Under the pieces are notes generated by a model. The model saw only the letters and a program-made list of their open reading frames with translations, made no database searches and was not told the origin of the DNA. The position numbers were made by a program, and so were the translations under genes. A stretch of 6,832 nt of DNA, taken from an uncultured Collinsella sp. (GTDB lineage Bacteria; Actinomycetota; Coriobacteriia; Coriobacteriales; Coriobacteriaceae). This document shows, piece by piece, positions 1 to 6,042 of this stretch. Position 1 is the stretch's first letter; the number at the start of each line of letters is the position of its first letter. The DNA lies in the NCBI GenBank assembly GCA_902494605.1, contig CABUUG010000103.1, forward strand, positions 1 through 6,832, read 5' to 3'.

Positions 1-1917
1 CATGTTCATATAGAGCTCCATTTGCAGATAGAGTCCATGATCGTAAAAGCCCAAATGGCGATAGTACTCGCGCGTACCAATCGCGCTGATCACGTTGATG
101 CGCGTATAACCCGCATCCCGGGCAATCTCGCACGCACGCTCTACGAGCAGACGCCCCAACCCATGGTGCTGGGCCGCCTGGCCTTGATACCCCACGCGCG
201 CCGCCATGCCATACACGTGTACCTCGCGAATCATCGCCTCGTCCGGCATCGTCAGCAACTCGTCCGCATGCGCGGCAACAAACGAATGGTCGGGTAGCGA
301 CAACCGCAAAAAGCCCGCGATCTTGCCCTGCGGCGTCACCCACTGCAAAAAGCGCTCGTAAGTCACCGGCGTCTCGTACGCCACTTCCTCATCAAGAGAT
401 AGCTCATCCAAGTCGGCACCCGCCGTGCTGATCTCGCGATAGCGAATCTCACGCACCGTTGCACCGTCACCCCGAGCAGCCAGGCGGTTCTCAACGAGTT
501 GACGCAGGTTGGGCTTCTTGTTGCCCACCATGATGTCATCGGAACTAAAATCGCGGATCATGCGACTGATACGGCAGAACGACGGCGTCACCACGATGTC
601 ATCGGCCAGCACATCGAGCAACTCGTCCTCGGTATAGGGGCGCCACTCGCCACGCTCATAGCAACCCACCAGACGCGAGCCCTCGATGAGCGCACACGGG
701 TAAACCTTGACCTCGTCGGGCATAAAGGCCCCTTCGGTCATAAAGCGTTCGTAGTCGCGCTTGTCCCCCTCGGGCGTGGCACCCAGCAAGTTAAGCATAA
801 AATGCGCGTGGATCTTAAAGCCAAACAAGCGCGCAAGCGAAAACGCCCGCTCGATCTGCGCCACCGAAATGCGACGCTCGTTGATATCGAGCAGGTGCTG
901 GTCAAGGCTCTGAATACCCATCTGAATCTTGGTGCAGCCTAGGCGGCGGATGAGCGTAAGCGCCTGCGGCGTTACGGCATCGGGGCGCGTCTCGATAACG
1001 AGCCCCACCACGCGATGCTTCGCCGTCTCGTTGATGTGCTGCTGACGCTCAAGCTCCTCCATCGTTGCCGCCTGCCACTCGGCAACCTCGCCCCACGGCG
1101 TACCGGGGCCGTACAGACGACGCACCGCGCGGTTATACCCGCCCACGGCAGCATCCACACGCTCCTGCTCGTCGGCAACGCCGCTCGTAAGCTCGGCCTC
1201 GTCGGTCGCAATGCCGGCGGCCCGATAGCGCTCGCGACGCTCCGCCACCACCGGCGGCAGGGCATCGGCGGGAGCGTCATCGAGCAGGCGCCCCGCCTCG
1301 GCACGGCTGATGCTCGGACGCGCCAACATGGGGTTAGCCGCCACACCAGCAACGGCGTCATCGTTCAGCGCACGGAAAAGCTCCGACATAAACCACGTCT
1401 GATACCCTTCCGGATAGTCGCTCCAGGTGCCACCGAGCACGATGAGCTCTATCTTATCGGTCGCATGCCCCATCTGCGAAAGCGCCGTCAAACGGGCGCT
1501 CACCTGCAGATATGGATCGAAGCAGTTTTGCTCTGCACGGGCGCACGCCGGCTCGGCGTGCAGATAGCTTTTGGGCATGCGCAGGTCGTTGGGGCAAAAC
1601 AGGCAATCGCCCGAGCACGGCCACGGCTTGGTGATGACGGTAATGGTCGCTACGCCCGAAGCCGTGCGACGAGGCTTCATGCGTAGCACCTGCAGCAGTT
1701 GACGCTCTAGCTCGGCATCGACATTCCATACCGTCCAACGAGCCGGCTCCTCGCGCTTCACCCGCTGGTAAAACGGCAGCAGGCGACGCTTGGCCAGATC
1801 GCGCTTGTCGGCACCCTCACGGCGTGCCTCGGCATGTATCAGTTTGACGAGCGCTTTGTCGTCCACGGTCTCGCCGCGACGCAGGGCCTCGAGTATGTTC
1901 AAGATAATCTGTTCCAT
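1..1917 (-). CDS. elp3: Elp3-type tRNA U34 radical SAM / acetyltransferase (C-terminus cut by window edge)
   Basis: Elp3 uses SAM radical chemistry and acetyl-CoA to put a carboxymethyl group on C5 of wobble uridine 34 of tRNA in the cytoplasm. 639 residues are visible from ATG 1917. Seen: the radical SAM cysteines C101, C105 and C108 (CSGDCLFCP), the Elp3 signature PKSYLHAEP (115-123), FDPYLQV (133-139), KIELIVLGGT (155-164), NETAKHRVVGLVIETRPD (296-313) and IQMGIQSLD (331-339). The C-terminal GNAT domain has EVHVYG (565-570), the acetyl-CoA loop QHHGLGRLL (583-591) and REYYRHLGF (616-624) with the paired tyrosines. The stop is not reached, but the end resembles the family's last residues, so little is missing. 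Oddity: about 125 residues separate the GGT/EGYQ region from VGLVIETRP, far more than I recall for yeast Elp3. The start is set by similarity and a -10 box just upstream; there is no good Shine-Dalgarno site. Confidence 0.93.
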   Translation of the reverse strand, partial: MEQIILNILEALRRGETVDDKALVKLIHAEARREGADKRDLAKRRLLPFYQRVKREEPARWTVWNVDAELERQLLQVLRMKPRRTASGVATITVITKPWPCSGDCLFCPNDLRMPKSYLHAEPACARAEQNCFDPYLQVSARLTALSQMGHATDKIELIVLGGTWSDYPEGYQTWFMSELFRALNDDAVAGVAANPMLARPSISRAEAGRLLDDAPADALPPVVAERRERYRAAGIATDEAELTSGVADEQERVDAAVGGYNRAVRRLYGPGTPWGEVAEWQAATMEELERQQHINETAKHRVVGLVIETRPDAVTPQALTLIRRLGCTKIQMGIQSLDQHLLDINERRISVAQIERAFSLARLFGFKIHAHFMLNLLGATPEGDKRDYERFMTEGAFMPDEVKVYPCALIEGSRLVGCYERGEWRPYTEDELLDVLADDIVVTPSFCRISRMIRDFSSDDIMVGNKKPNLRQLVENRLAARGDGATVREIRYREISTAGADLDELSLDEEVAYETPVTYERFLQWVTPQGKIAGFLRLSLPDHSFVAAHADELLTMPDEAMIREVHVYGMAARVGYQGQAAQHHGLGRLLVERACEIARDAGYTRINVISAIGTREYYRHLGFYDHGLYLQMELYMNM

Positions 1918-1923
1918 GTCCCC

Positions 1924-1929
1924 ATTGTA
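1924..1929 (-). promoter_or_regulatory. Candidate -10 box for elp3, giving a possibly leaderless mRNA
   Basis: The minus strand reads TACAAT (5 of 6 matches to TATAAT), ending 6 bases before the elp3 ATG. Transcription starting about 7 bases downstream would begin at or next to that ATG. No convincing -35 hexamer lies 16-18 bases upstream, because that stretch is inside the hairpin at 1936-1969. The only purine run near the start (GGGG) is 2 bases from the ATG, too close for a normal ribosome binding site. Confidence 0.35.
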
Positions 1930-1935
1930 AAGGCA

Positions 1936-1969
1936 AAGGCGCCGGAGCCGATCTCGGCTTCGGCGCCTT
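1936..1969 (-). terminator. GC-rich hairpin, likely terminator of the DUF4097 operon
   Basis: This is a 34-base inverted repeat with 16-base arms (AAGGCGCCGGAGCCGA and TCGGCTTCGGCGCCTT), one mismatch and a 2-base centre. On the minus strand it lies 47 bases after the DUF4097 stop and is followed by TTTGCCTTT, a broken T tract. On the plus strand there is no T run, so it fits minus-strand termination better. It may also insulate elp3 from the upstream operon. Confidence 0.5.
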
Positions 1970-2016
1970 CATCAAACAGCGCGTCTATATCTTCGCCTAG
2001 GCTTTCGTCTGCCTCA

Positions 2017-2916
2017 CTACTCCGAATCAAACGACATGTCGCCCGAATCGACTTCAAAACTATACACAGCAGACTTATCCCCGTTATCGAATTCAAGATT
2101 CAAAATGGTCTCGCCGTCGTAGCCAAGCGGAAGGAAATCACTCTCGAAGTCGCCGCTGCCCAAGGTGAGGCTCGCCTTAAAGCCCGTCGAGTTCGGAACC
2201 GTCATCTCCACATCGCCCGAGCCCACACTCACGTCCATCGATTTCGCGGGGGCCTGGTAAAGCTCGAACGTCACATCGCCCGAACCGACCTCAGCGCTGA
2301 GCGCATCAGTCACGCTGCCCGTAAACTCTACATCTCCCGCACCCAGGAAAAGGTCGAAACCGTCACAGATGACACCGACAATCTGCAGATCACCCGAGCC
2401 CACGTGCGCGTTGACTCCCTTCAGATGTTCGGCAACACGGCGCGGCAGCTCGACCGTAACTGAGCGATCGATTGCCTTATCGTCATCACTTCCAAACTGG
2501 GAAACCTTGAGCGTCGAGTCCTCGACGGATGCGATGTTTTGCGTCGCGGCCTTGGAGGCATCCATACCCTTGGCAACGCGCCCCCGCTCGATAACACGAG
2601 CCTTGTTGCCATCAACAACCTTGACGTCCACCGAAGCCGCATTGATATCGAAATCGAGGTAGCGGAACTCATCGGCATCAAAAGTCGTGCTCGAAAGCTG
2701 CTGAGGCCGAGCGGAATAGTTACCGCCATCCAAAAGATCGTCCTCGTCAACCGCATCGTCCATACCGGACAAGCCGGGTATAACATCGTCGAGATCCCAC
2801 GGGCCATCAAAATGAATCAAAGTCCGCGAAACGCCAAAAACAAGCCCGATAATCAGTACAAACGCTCCGATGCCGACGCCCAGGCGCAGCTTGGATTCAT
2901 GCGAAAGCTTCATCAT
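2017..2916 (-). CDS. Membrane-anchored DUF4097-family beta-repeat protein
   Basis: Function unknown. DUF4097 proteins are surface beta-strand-repeat proteins often found with small regulators and envelope-stress genes; LiaG of Bacillus is a relative. The 299 residues comprise a basic N-terminus, one hydrophobic segment at about 12-30 without a lipobox, an acidic linker (about 36-65) and a repeat domain. The hallmark is a repeated G-S-G-D turn at 173, 192 (GAGD), 211, 232 and 253, and a degenerate SGD at 291. Spacing is 19-21 residues with one double step, as expected for rungs of a beta-solenoid. The start overlaps the upstream stop in ATGATG; AGAAGG lies 6 bases before the first ATG, and the second ATG is also possible. 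It is cotranslated with the XRE regulator, so it is probably the regulator's target or partner. A coding-like stretch in another frame follows the stop. Confidence 0.85.
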   Translation of the reverse strand: MMKLSHESKLRLGVGIGAFVLIIGLVFGVSRTLIHFDGPWDLDDVIPGLSGMDDAVDEDDLLDGGNYSARPQQLSSTTFDADEFRYLDFDINAASVDVKVVDGNKARVIERGRVAKGMDASKAATQNIASVEDSTLKVSQFGSDDDKAIDRSVTVELPRRVAEHLKGVNAHVGSGDLQIVGVICDGFDLFLGAGDVEFTGSVTDALSAEVGSGDVTFELYQAPAKSMDVSVGSGDVEMTVPNSTGFKASLTLGSGDFESDFLPLGYDGETILNLEFDNGDKSAVYSFEVDSGDMSFDSE

Positions 2917-3635
2917 TCGTCACCTTCTTTGGCACATGGCTCAGCGGTGGCCGCGGTAGCCACGTCAGCATCAGGTTCCGCAGAAGTATCCTTCCCCTGG
3001 GCCCTGACCGCCACCGGTGCCGGACCAACCTGAATATCCCCGCGCGCCCAATCACCATCGAGCGCACGCGCAACCCAGTGATAGATGGGAATCGTAAAGA
3101 AGATCAGCGCGGCAAAGGGGCCGGCGCCAAACAGGAACATCAGCAAAAAGAACAGCAGCCAACACACGGCCCAATACGGGAACGACTGGAACGGGCCCTT
3201 CACCGGAGTCGAGCCAACTGCGCCGCCACTCGTCGCCTGAGCCGTCGCCGCATTGGCAGCCTGCGCACTCCAGCTTGCCGCTTGCGCTGCCTTGGCCGCA
3301 GCATCACTCGCCTGTGTTGCCGCCTCGGTAGCTCGTGCCGCCGCCTCATGGGTGCGTGCGCGCTCTGCCGCCTCGGCCTCGCGCTGACGAGCGCGGTCCT
3401 CGTTCTCAAACTCGATATCGTCCTCGATCTCGTCGCTCGGATTGAGCAGCTCGTCCAGGCTCACGCCATAAAGCTTGGCGAGCGAGATCAGGTTCTCGGT
3501 ATCGGGTGAGCTCTCCGCGCGCTCCCATTTACTGACCGCCTGGCGCGACAGCCCCAGCTTTCGCGCCAGCCCTTCTTGGCTAAAGCCTTTGCTGCGGCGA
3601 AGGTCGGCGAGCCGCTGCGCAGTTTCTACATTCAT
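2913..3635 (-). CDS. XRE-family HTH regulator with Ala-rich coiled coil and two membrane segments
   Basis: The 240-residue protein starts with a Cro/C1-type helix-turn-helix (about 5-64: LADLRRSKGFSQEGLA, then LSRQAVSKWERAESSPD and YGVSLDELL). An acidic, then alanine-rich charged stretch (about 66-135) looks like a coiled coil or flexible stalk. Two hydrophobic segments follow (about 153-170 and 172-188), and a hydrophilic Ala/Pro tail of about 50 residues. It is probably a DNA-binding protein held at the membrane with both ends in the cytoplasm. The frame stays open upstream to 3806, but ATG 3635 is chosen because AGGAGG lies 4 bases before it and the HTH fold begins there. It overlaps the DUF4097 gene by 4 bases, so the two form one operon. 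It probably controls its own promoter in the divergent gap. The ligand or signal cannot be read from the sequence. Confidence 0.88.
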   Translation of the reverse strand: MNVETAQRLADLRRSKGFSQEGLARKLGLSRQAVSKWERAESSPDTENLISLAKLYGVSLDELLNPSDEIEDDIEFENEDRARQREAEAAERARTHEAAARATEAATQASDAAAKAAQAASWSAQAANAATAQATSGGAVGSTPVKGPFQSFPYWAVCWLLFFLLMFLFGAGPFAALIFFTIPIYHWVARALDGDWARGDIQVGPAPVAVRAQGKDTSAEPDADVATAATAEPCAKEGDE

Positions 3636-3902
3636 GGTTCCTCCTATGTGATGCCAGCCGTGCCGCCGGACCGTTTTTGTTCTTAAGGCGCCTTGCACAG
3701 TTAAAAATCTATCCGCCACCGCCAAAAGCATGCCACCTATTCTAGTGAGATTTTTGACAACCGGCGGTTGCGGGTGCATATGAACTGCGGAAATGTGTCC
3801 AAACAAAGCAATGACCCGTAGCTTGGTTGTCCCCGTTGCGGCGTTAACGGTAGTATGGTCGTACTGTTAATTCCGCACCGCCAACGGAGGGAGTTCCGCG
3901 CC
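3636..3902. promoter_or_regulatory. Divergent intergenic region between the XRE operon and the methyltransferase
   Basis: This 267-base gap must hold promoters for both directions. Plus-strand candidates are TTGTCC (3827-3832) with TAGTAT (3851-3856), an 18-base spacer, which puts the start near 3863 with a leader of about 40 bases; and a perfect TTGACA (3754-3759) with a weak CATATG (3777-3782). On the minus strand TAGAAT (3744-3739) matches 5 of 6 positions of a -10 but lacks a placed -35. A perfect 10-base palindrome AAGGCGCCTT (3685-3694) lies in the regulator's likely leader and could be an operator, though it may be chance. No small gene is supported here. Confidence 0.45.
3640..3645 (-). 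promoter_or_regulatory. Shine-Dalgarno site that fixes the XRE regulator start
   Basis: The minus strand reads AGGAGG, then AACC and ATG. This perfect site selects ATG 3635 over the longer open frame that begins at 3806. Confidence 0.85.
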
Positions 3903-4775
3903 GTGAACCGCGATTTCGCCTCATCGCTCATCCAGCTCAACAACACGTTCTATCGCGAGCACTCCGCCTCCTTCTCCGATACGCGCCAGGCCCCGTGGCC
4001 CGGCTGGGTGCGCACCATGGACATCGCGCTCGAACAGCTCGACGTCGCCACGATCGAGCATCCCGTCCGCGTCTTCGATCTCGCCTGCGGCAATATGCGA
4101 TTCGAAAACTTTGCCGCCGGCGGCGCACTTGCCGCCAAGGGCGTCGACGGCGCAAACCCCTCGGCAGATGCCAACTGTCCGTTTGAGTTCTACGGCGTCG
4201 ACTCGTGCCAAGACCTGGCCATCGATGCACATGGCCACGCGCTGCGTATTCCCAACCTGCACTTCCAGGAACTCGATGTGCTCGACGCCCTCATGAAGCT
4301 CAACCCCGCCGAGACACCCGACGCGCTTTTCGACGCCCCGCTCGCCGACATCTCGGTCTGCTTTGGCTTTATGCACCACGTGCCGTCGTGCGAGTACCGC
4401 GTACGCGTGCTCGACGCCCTGGTGCGCCAGACGCGCCCAGGCGGCATCATCGCCATCAGCTTTTGGGAGTTTATGAACGACGAGCGTATGGCGCGCAAGG
4501 CTGTTCGCGCCGAGGCCCGCGCCGAGCTCACCCCGCCGTTTGATGGTTACGATTCCGCGCAATTTGAAGCCGGTGACCACCTCATTGGCTGGCAAAACGA
4601 CCGCCACGCCTACCGCTATTGCCATCACTTTGACGATCAGCAGATCACCGACCTGGTGCGCGGCGTCCGTACGTTCTACAAGAGCGGCGAGGTCCCCGTG
4701 CGCGAGCTTGAGCGCTTCCATGCCGACGGTCGCAGCGGCGAGCTCAACCGCTATGTGATTCTCAAGCGTCTGTAG
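3903..4775 (+). CDS. Class I SAM methyltransferase with Trm9/ALKBH8-like signature
   Basis: This is a 290-residue cytoplasmic methyltransferase. The SAM fold shows motif I VFDLACGN (57-64), the acidic end of strand 2 in FYGVD (96-100), and motifs IV-V with FGFMHH (154-159) and RPGGIIAISFW (178-188). Its N-terminus FSDTRQAPWPGW (24-35) closely matches the F-S-x-T-R-x-x-P-W-P motif I recall from yeast Trm9 and human ALKBH8, which methylate carboxymethyl-U34 of tRNA. R28, H158/H159, R166 or R168, and W188 lie where Trm9 has conserved residues, and RYCHHF (238-243) resembles Trm9's RYYH segment. This is inferred by eye, and similar motifs also occur in uncharacterised bacterial methyltransferases. 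Start GTG 3903 is preceded by GGAGGGAG (3886-3893), somewhat far away. An in-frame ATG at 3855 overlaps a likely -10 box and is disfavoured. Divergent from the XRE operon, with elp3 beyond it. Confidence 0.8.
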   Translation: MNRDFASSLIQLNNTFYREHSASFSDTRQAPWPGWVRTMDIALEQLDVATIEHPVRVFDLACGNMRFENFAAGGALAAKGVDGANPSADANCPFEFYGVDSCQDLAIDAHGHALRIPNLHFQELDVLDALMKLNPAETPDALFDAPLADISVCFGFMHHVPSCEYRVRVLDALVRQTRPGGIIAISFWEFMNDERMARKAVRAEARAELTPPFDGYDSAQFEAGDHLIGWQNDRHAYRYCHHFDDQQITDLVRGVRTFYKSGEVPVRELERFHADGRSGELNRYVILKRL

Positions 4776-4893
4776 GCACCGACGACTCGCCGTCGAGCCG
4801 TACCGCATCTTTCGGGCAAATAATGCCCACCCCTTTTCAACCCATTGACGGAACGCGCAGCTATGCGTTCCATATTTATGACCAAGGAGCCTC
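4776..4893 (+). promoter_or_regulatory. Leader between the methyltransferase and trmB, with small hairpins
   Basis: This 118-base gap holds three short inverted repeats: CGACG/CGTCG (4780-4795), GGGCA/TGCCC (4814-4828, followed by ACCCCTTTT) and GGAACGC/GCGTTCC (4850-4871, 8-base loop). The second could be a weak terminator. The third begins within a -35-like TTGACG (4845-4850) and ends 12 bases before the trmB Shine-Dalgarno site. No well-spaced -10 is evident, so a separate trmB promoter is possible but not shown. Confidence 0.25.
4884..4889 (+). promoter_or_regulatory. Shine-Dalgarno site of the trmB-like gene
   Basis: AAGGAG, then 4 bases and ATG 4894. This fixes the start and rules out reading from ATG 4823, which is in another frame. 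Confidence 0.8.
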
Positions 4894-5733
4894 ATGGGAG
4901 CCGTCCACGTTCGCACGCCTAAGAACTTTGTGCTCGAGGAGCGCCTGGAGCGCTACGCCGATGCGATTGAGACGAACCCCGAGGCCTATGCCGGAGATTG
5001 GCGTGAAGCCTGTGCGCCAGTTGGCAGCAAGCCATTCGAACACCTTCACCTGGATCTTGGCTGCGGCAAGGGAACGTACCTTGTAGAGCGCGCGGTCCAC
5101 GAGCCAAACACGCTCTTTATCGGTATGGACCAGGAGCCCATCTGCATCGCCTATGCCGCACAGAAAATCTACGAGCAGGAACTGGCCAACGCACTCGTCC
5201 TGCCCCGAGGCGCCGCATCGCTGCCGCAGCTGTTTGCCGCAGGCGAGCTCGATGCCATCACCATCAACTTTCCCACGCCGCAGCCCAAGGCCAAGTACGC
5301 CAAAAAACGACTCGTCCATGTCGACCATCTGATGCTCTACCGCCCGCTCTTTGCAGCCGACGCCACCGTCACGCTGCGCACCGACAGCAAGCCATTGCGC
5401 GACTACGCCCTGGGGCAGTTTGCCGCGGCCGGCTACGATACGCTTTGGGTAAGTGACGACGTACGCCGCGACCATCCCGAGCATCCCGAGACCGAGTACG
5501 AGTGCCGCACGCGCGAGATGGGTGCCGCCGTCTATGGCATTTGCGCCACACCCGGCGCGCAGCCCAGCGATGAACAGCTCGCGGCGGGCCGCGCGCAGGA
5601 GCAAAGCCTTGCCTGCTACCTGCCCGAAAACCTCGATGAGCTCACCTATGTACCTCTGGGCATGGAAGAAGCCGTCGAGAACTTTAGAAACCGCGCCCGC
5701 AAAGGCAAGAAGCGCCTGCCGCAAGAGTCCTAG
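4894..5733 (+). CDS. trmB: TrmB-like tRNA (guanine46-N7) methyltransferase, divergent
   Basis: TrmB transfers a methyl group from SAM to N7 of G46 in the tRNA variable loop, in the cytoplasm. The 279 residues show motif I LDLGCGKGTYLVERA (53-67), FIGMDQEP (75-82) for SAM ribose binding, GELDAITINF (117-126), a version of the TrmB core motif at 124-140, LRTDSKPL (161-168) with the conserved T-D, and TEYE (200-203). Oddities: where most TrmB proteins read S-D-P-W-P-K, this one reads P-T-P-Q-P-K (127-132). The aspartate regarded as catalytic in E. coli is thus threonine (T128) and the tryptophan is glutamine. It is also longer than the usual 210-240 residues, with about 60 residues after the core ending in a basic tail (NRARKGKKR). 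It may be a lineage form of TrmB or a paralogue with changed activity. The methyltransferase upstream runs the same way. Confidence 0.8.
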   Translation: MGAVHVRTPKNFVLEERLERYADAIETNPEAYAGDWREACAPVGSKPFEHLHLDLGCGKGTYLVERAVHEPNTLFIGMDQEPICIAYAAQKIYEQELANALVLPRGAASLPQLFAAGELDAITINFPTPQPKAKYAKKRLVHVDHLMLYRPLFAADATVTLRTDSKPLRDYALGQFAAAGYDTLWVSDDVRRDHPEHPETEYECRTREMGAAVYGICATPGAQPSDEQLAAGRAQEQSLACYLPENLDELTYVPLGMEEAVENFRNRARKGKKRLPQES

Positions 5734-5799
5734 GGGCTTCTGATGGTCGCGGCGTCGACAAACAAGCGCAAATAGGCGTCAGCAAGCAACCCTCAAAAC

Positions 5800-5921
5800 C
5801 TAAGTGAGTAGACTTTTTTGCAATAGCCAAGCACAGCCCGAATAACGAAAACTAAACCGCAGGTAGAGCCCTTGCGCAAAAGCCATGTGCTCGCGACATC
5901 GCAAAAAGTCTACTCACTTAG
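5800..5921. repeat. Paired inverted repeat with T-tract arms, 122 bases overall
   Basis: The left arm (5800-5821) reads CTAAGTGAGTAGACTTTTTT then GC. The right arm (5901-5921) is its reverse complement except for one fewer T. The first 19 bases are identical, and the spacer is 79 bases. A further AGCACA (5830-5835) pairs with TGTGCT (5886-5891) in the same register, 30 bases in from each outer end, so the symmetry extends inward imperfectly. Each arm contains a small internal dyad, AAGT-gagtag-ACTT. It could be a small non-autonomous element, a pair of protein-binding sites, or a hairpin in RNA. Confidence 0.85.
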
Positions 5922-5978
5922 CTGGCAACCGCACCAAACGGCCGGACAGAACGCCCATTTCCTGCATTTTCTCGCGCG

Positions 5979-6009
5979 CTGGCACCCCGCGCCGCCGCTA
6001 CGCCATAAT
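5979..6009 (+). promoter_or_regulatory. Candidate promoter of the helicase gene
   Basis: CATAAT (6004-6009) matches 5 of 6 -10 positions. A weak CTGGCA (5979-5984) lies 19 bases upstream as a possible -35. Transcription would start near 6016, giving a leader of about 27 bases that contains the purine run GAGAGAAAG (6027-6035), 7 bases before ATG 6043. Confidence 0.35.
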
Positions 6010-6042
6010 AGTTGGCGGACAATCGCGAGAGAAAGCAAACAC

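Larger units (their letters stand above)
5734..6042. other. Gene-free stretch between trmB and the helicase gene
   Basis: This 309-base gap holds the inverted repeat at 5800-5921 and a probable helicase promoter near its right end. I see no credible small gene, tRNA or strong terminator directly after trmB. The base composition is less GC-rich around the repeat than in the neighbouring genes. Confidence 0.6.

Noticed and set aside
1015..1686. Open frame on the plus strand (223 codons) opposite elp3, and others at 22-297, 499-942 and 1834-2463
   Set aside because: They are antisense to the clearly recognisable Elp3 and DUF4097 genes and show low-complexity Arg/His-rich products typical of shadow frames.
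3636..3806. N-terminal extension of the XRE regulator by 57 residues
   Set aside because: The HTH begins right after ATG 3635, which has a perfect AGGAGG 4 bases upstream. The extension resembles no known domain and overlaps the probable promoter region.
3855..3902. ATG 3855 as start of the methyltransferase
   Set aside because: It overlaps the TAGTAT -10 candidate and has no binding site. GTG 3903 has GGAGGGAG upstream and gives the expected N-terminus.
3921..4916. Long open frame on the minus strand (331 codons) opposite the methyltransferase
   Set aside because: It lies wholly antisense to a gene with clear SAM-methyltransferase motifs. GC-rich codon bias commonly leaves such frames open, and its product shows no recognisable family.
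4823..5086. Possible small leader gene starting at ATG 4823
   Set aside because: It has no binding site, overlaps trmB in another frame for most of its length, and its product looks like a frame shadow.
5800..5921. CRISPR array or transposase-bearing insertion sequence
   Set aside because: Only one inverted pair is present, with no direct-repeat series, and the 79-base interior is too short to encode a transposase.
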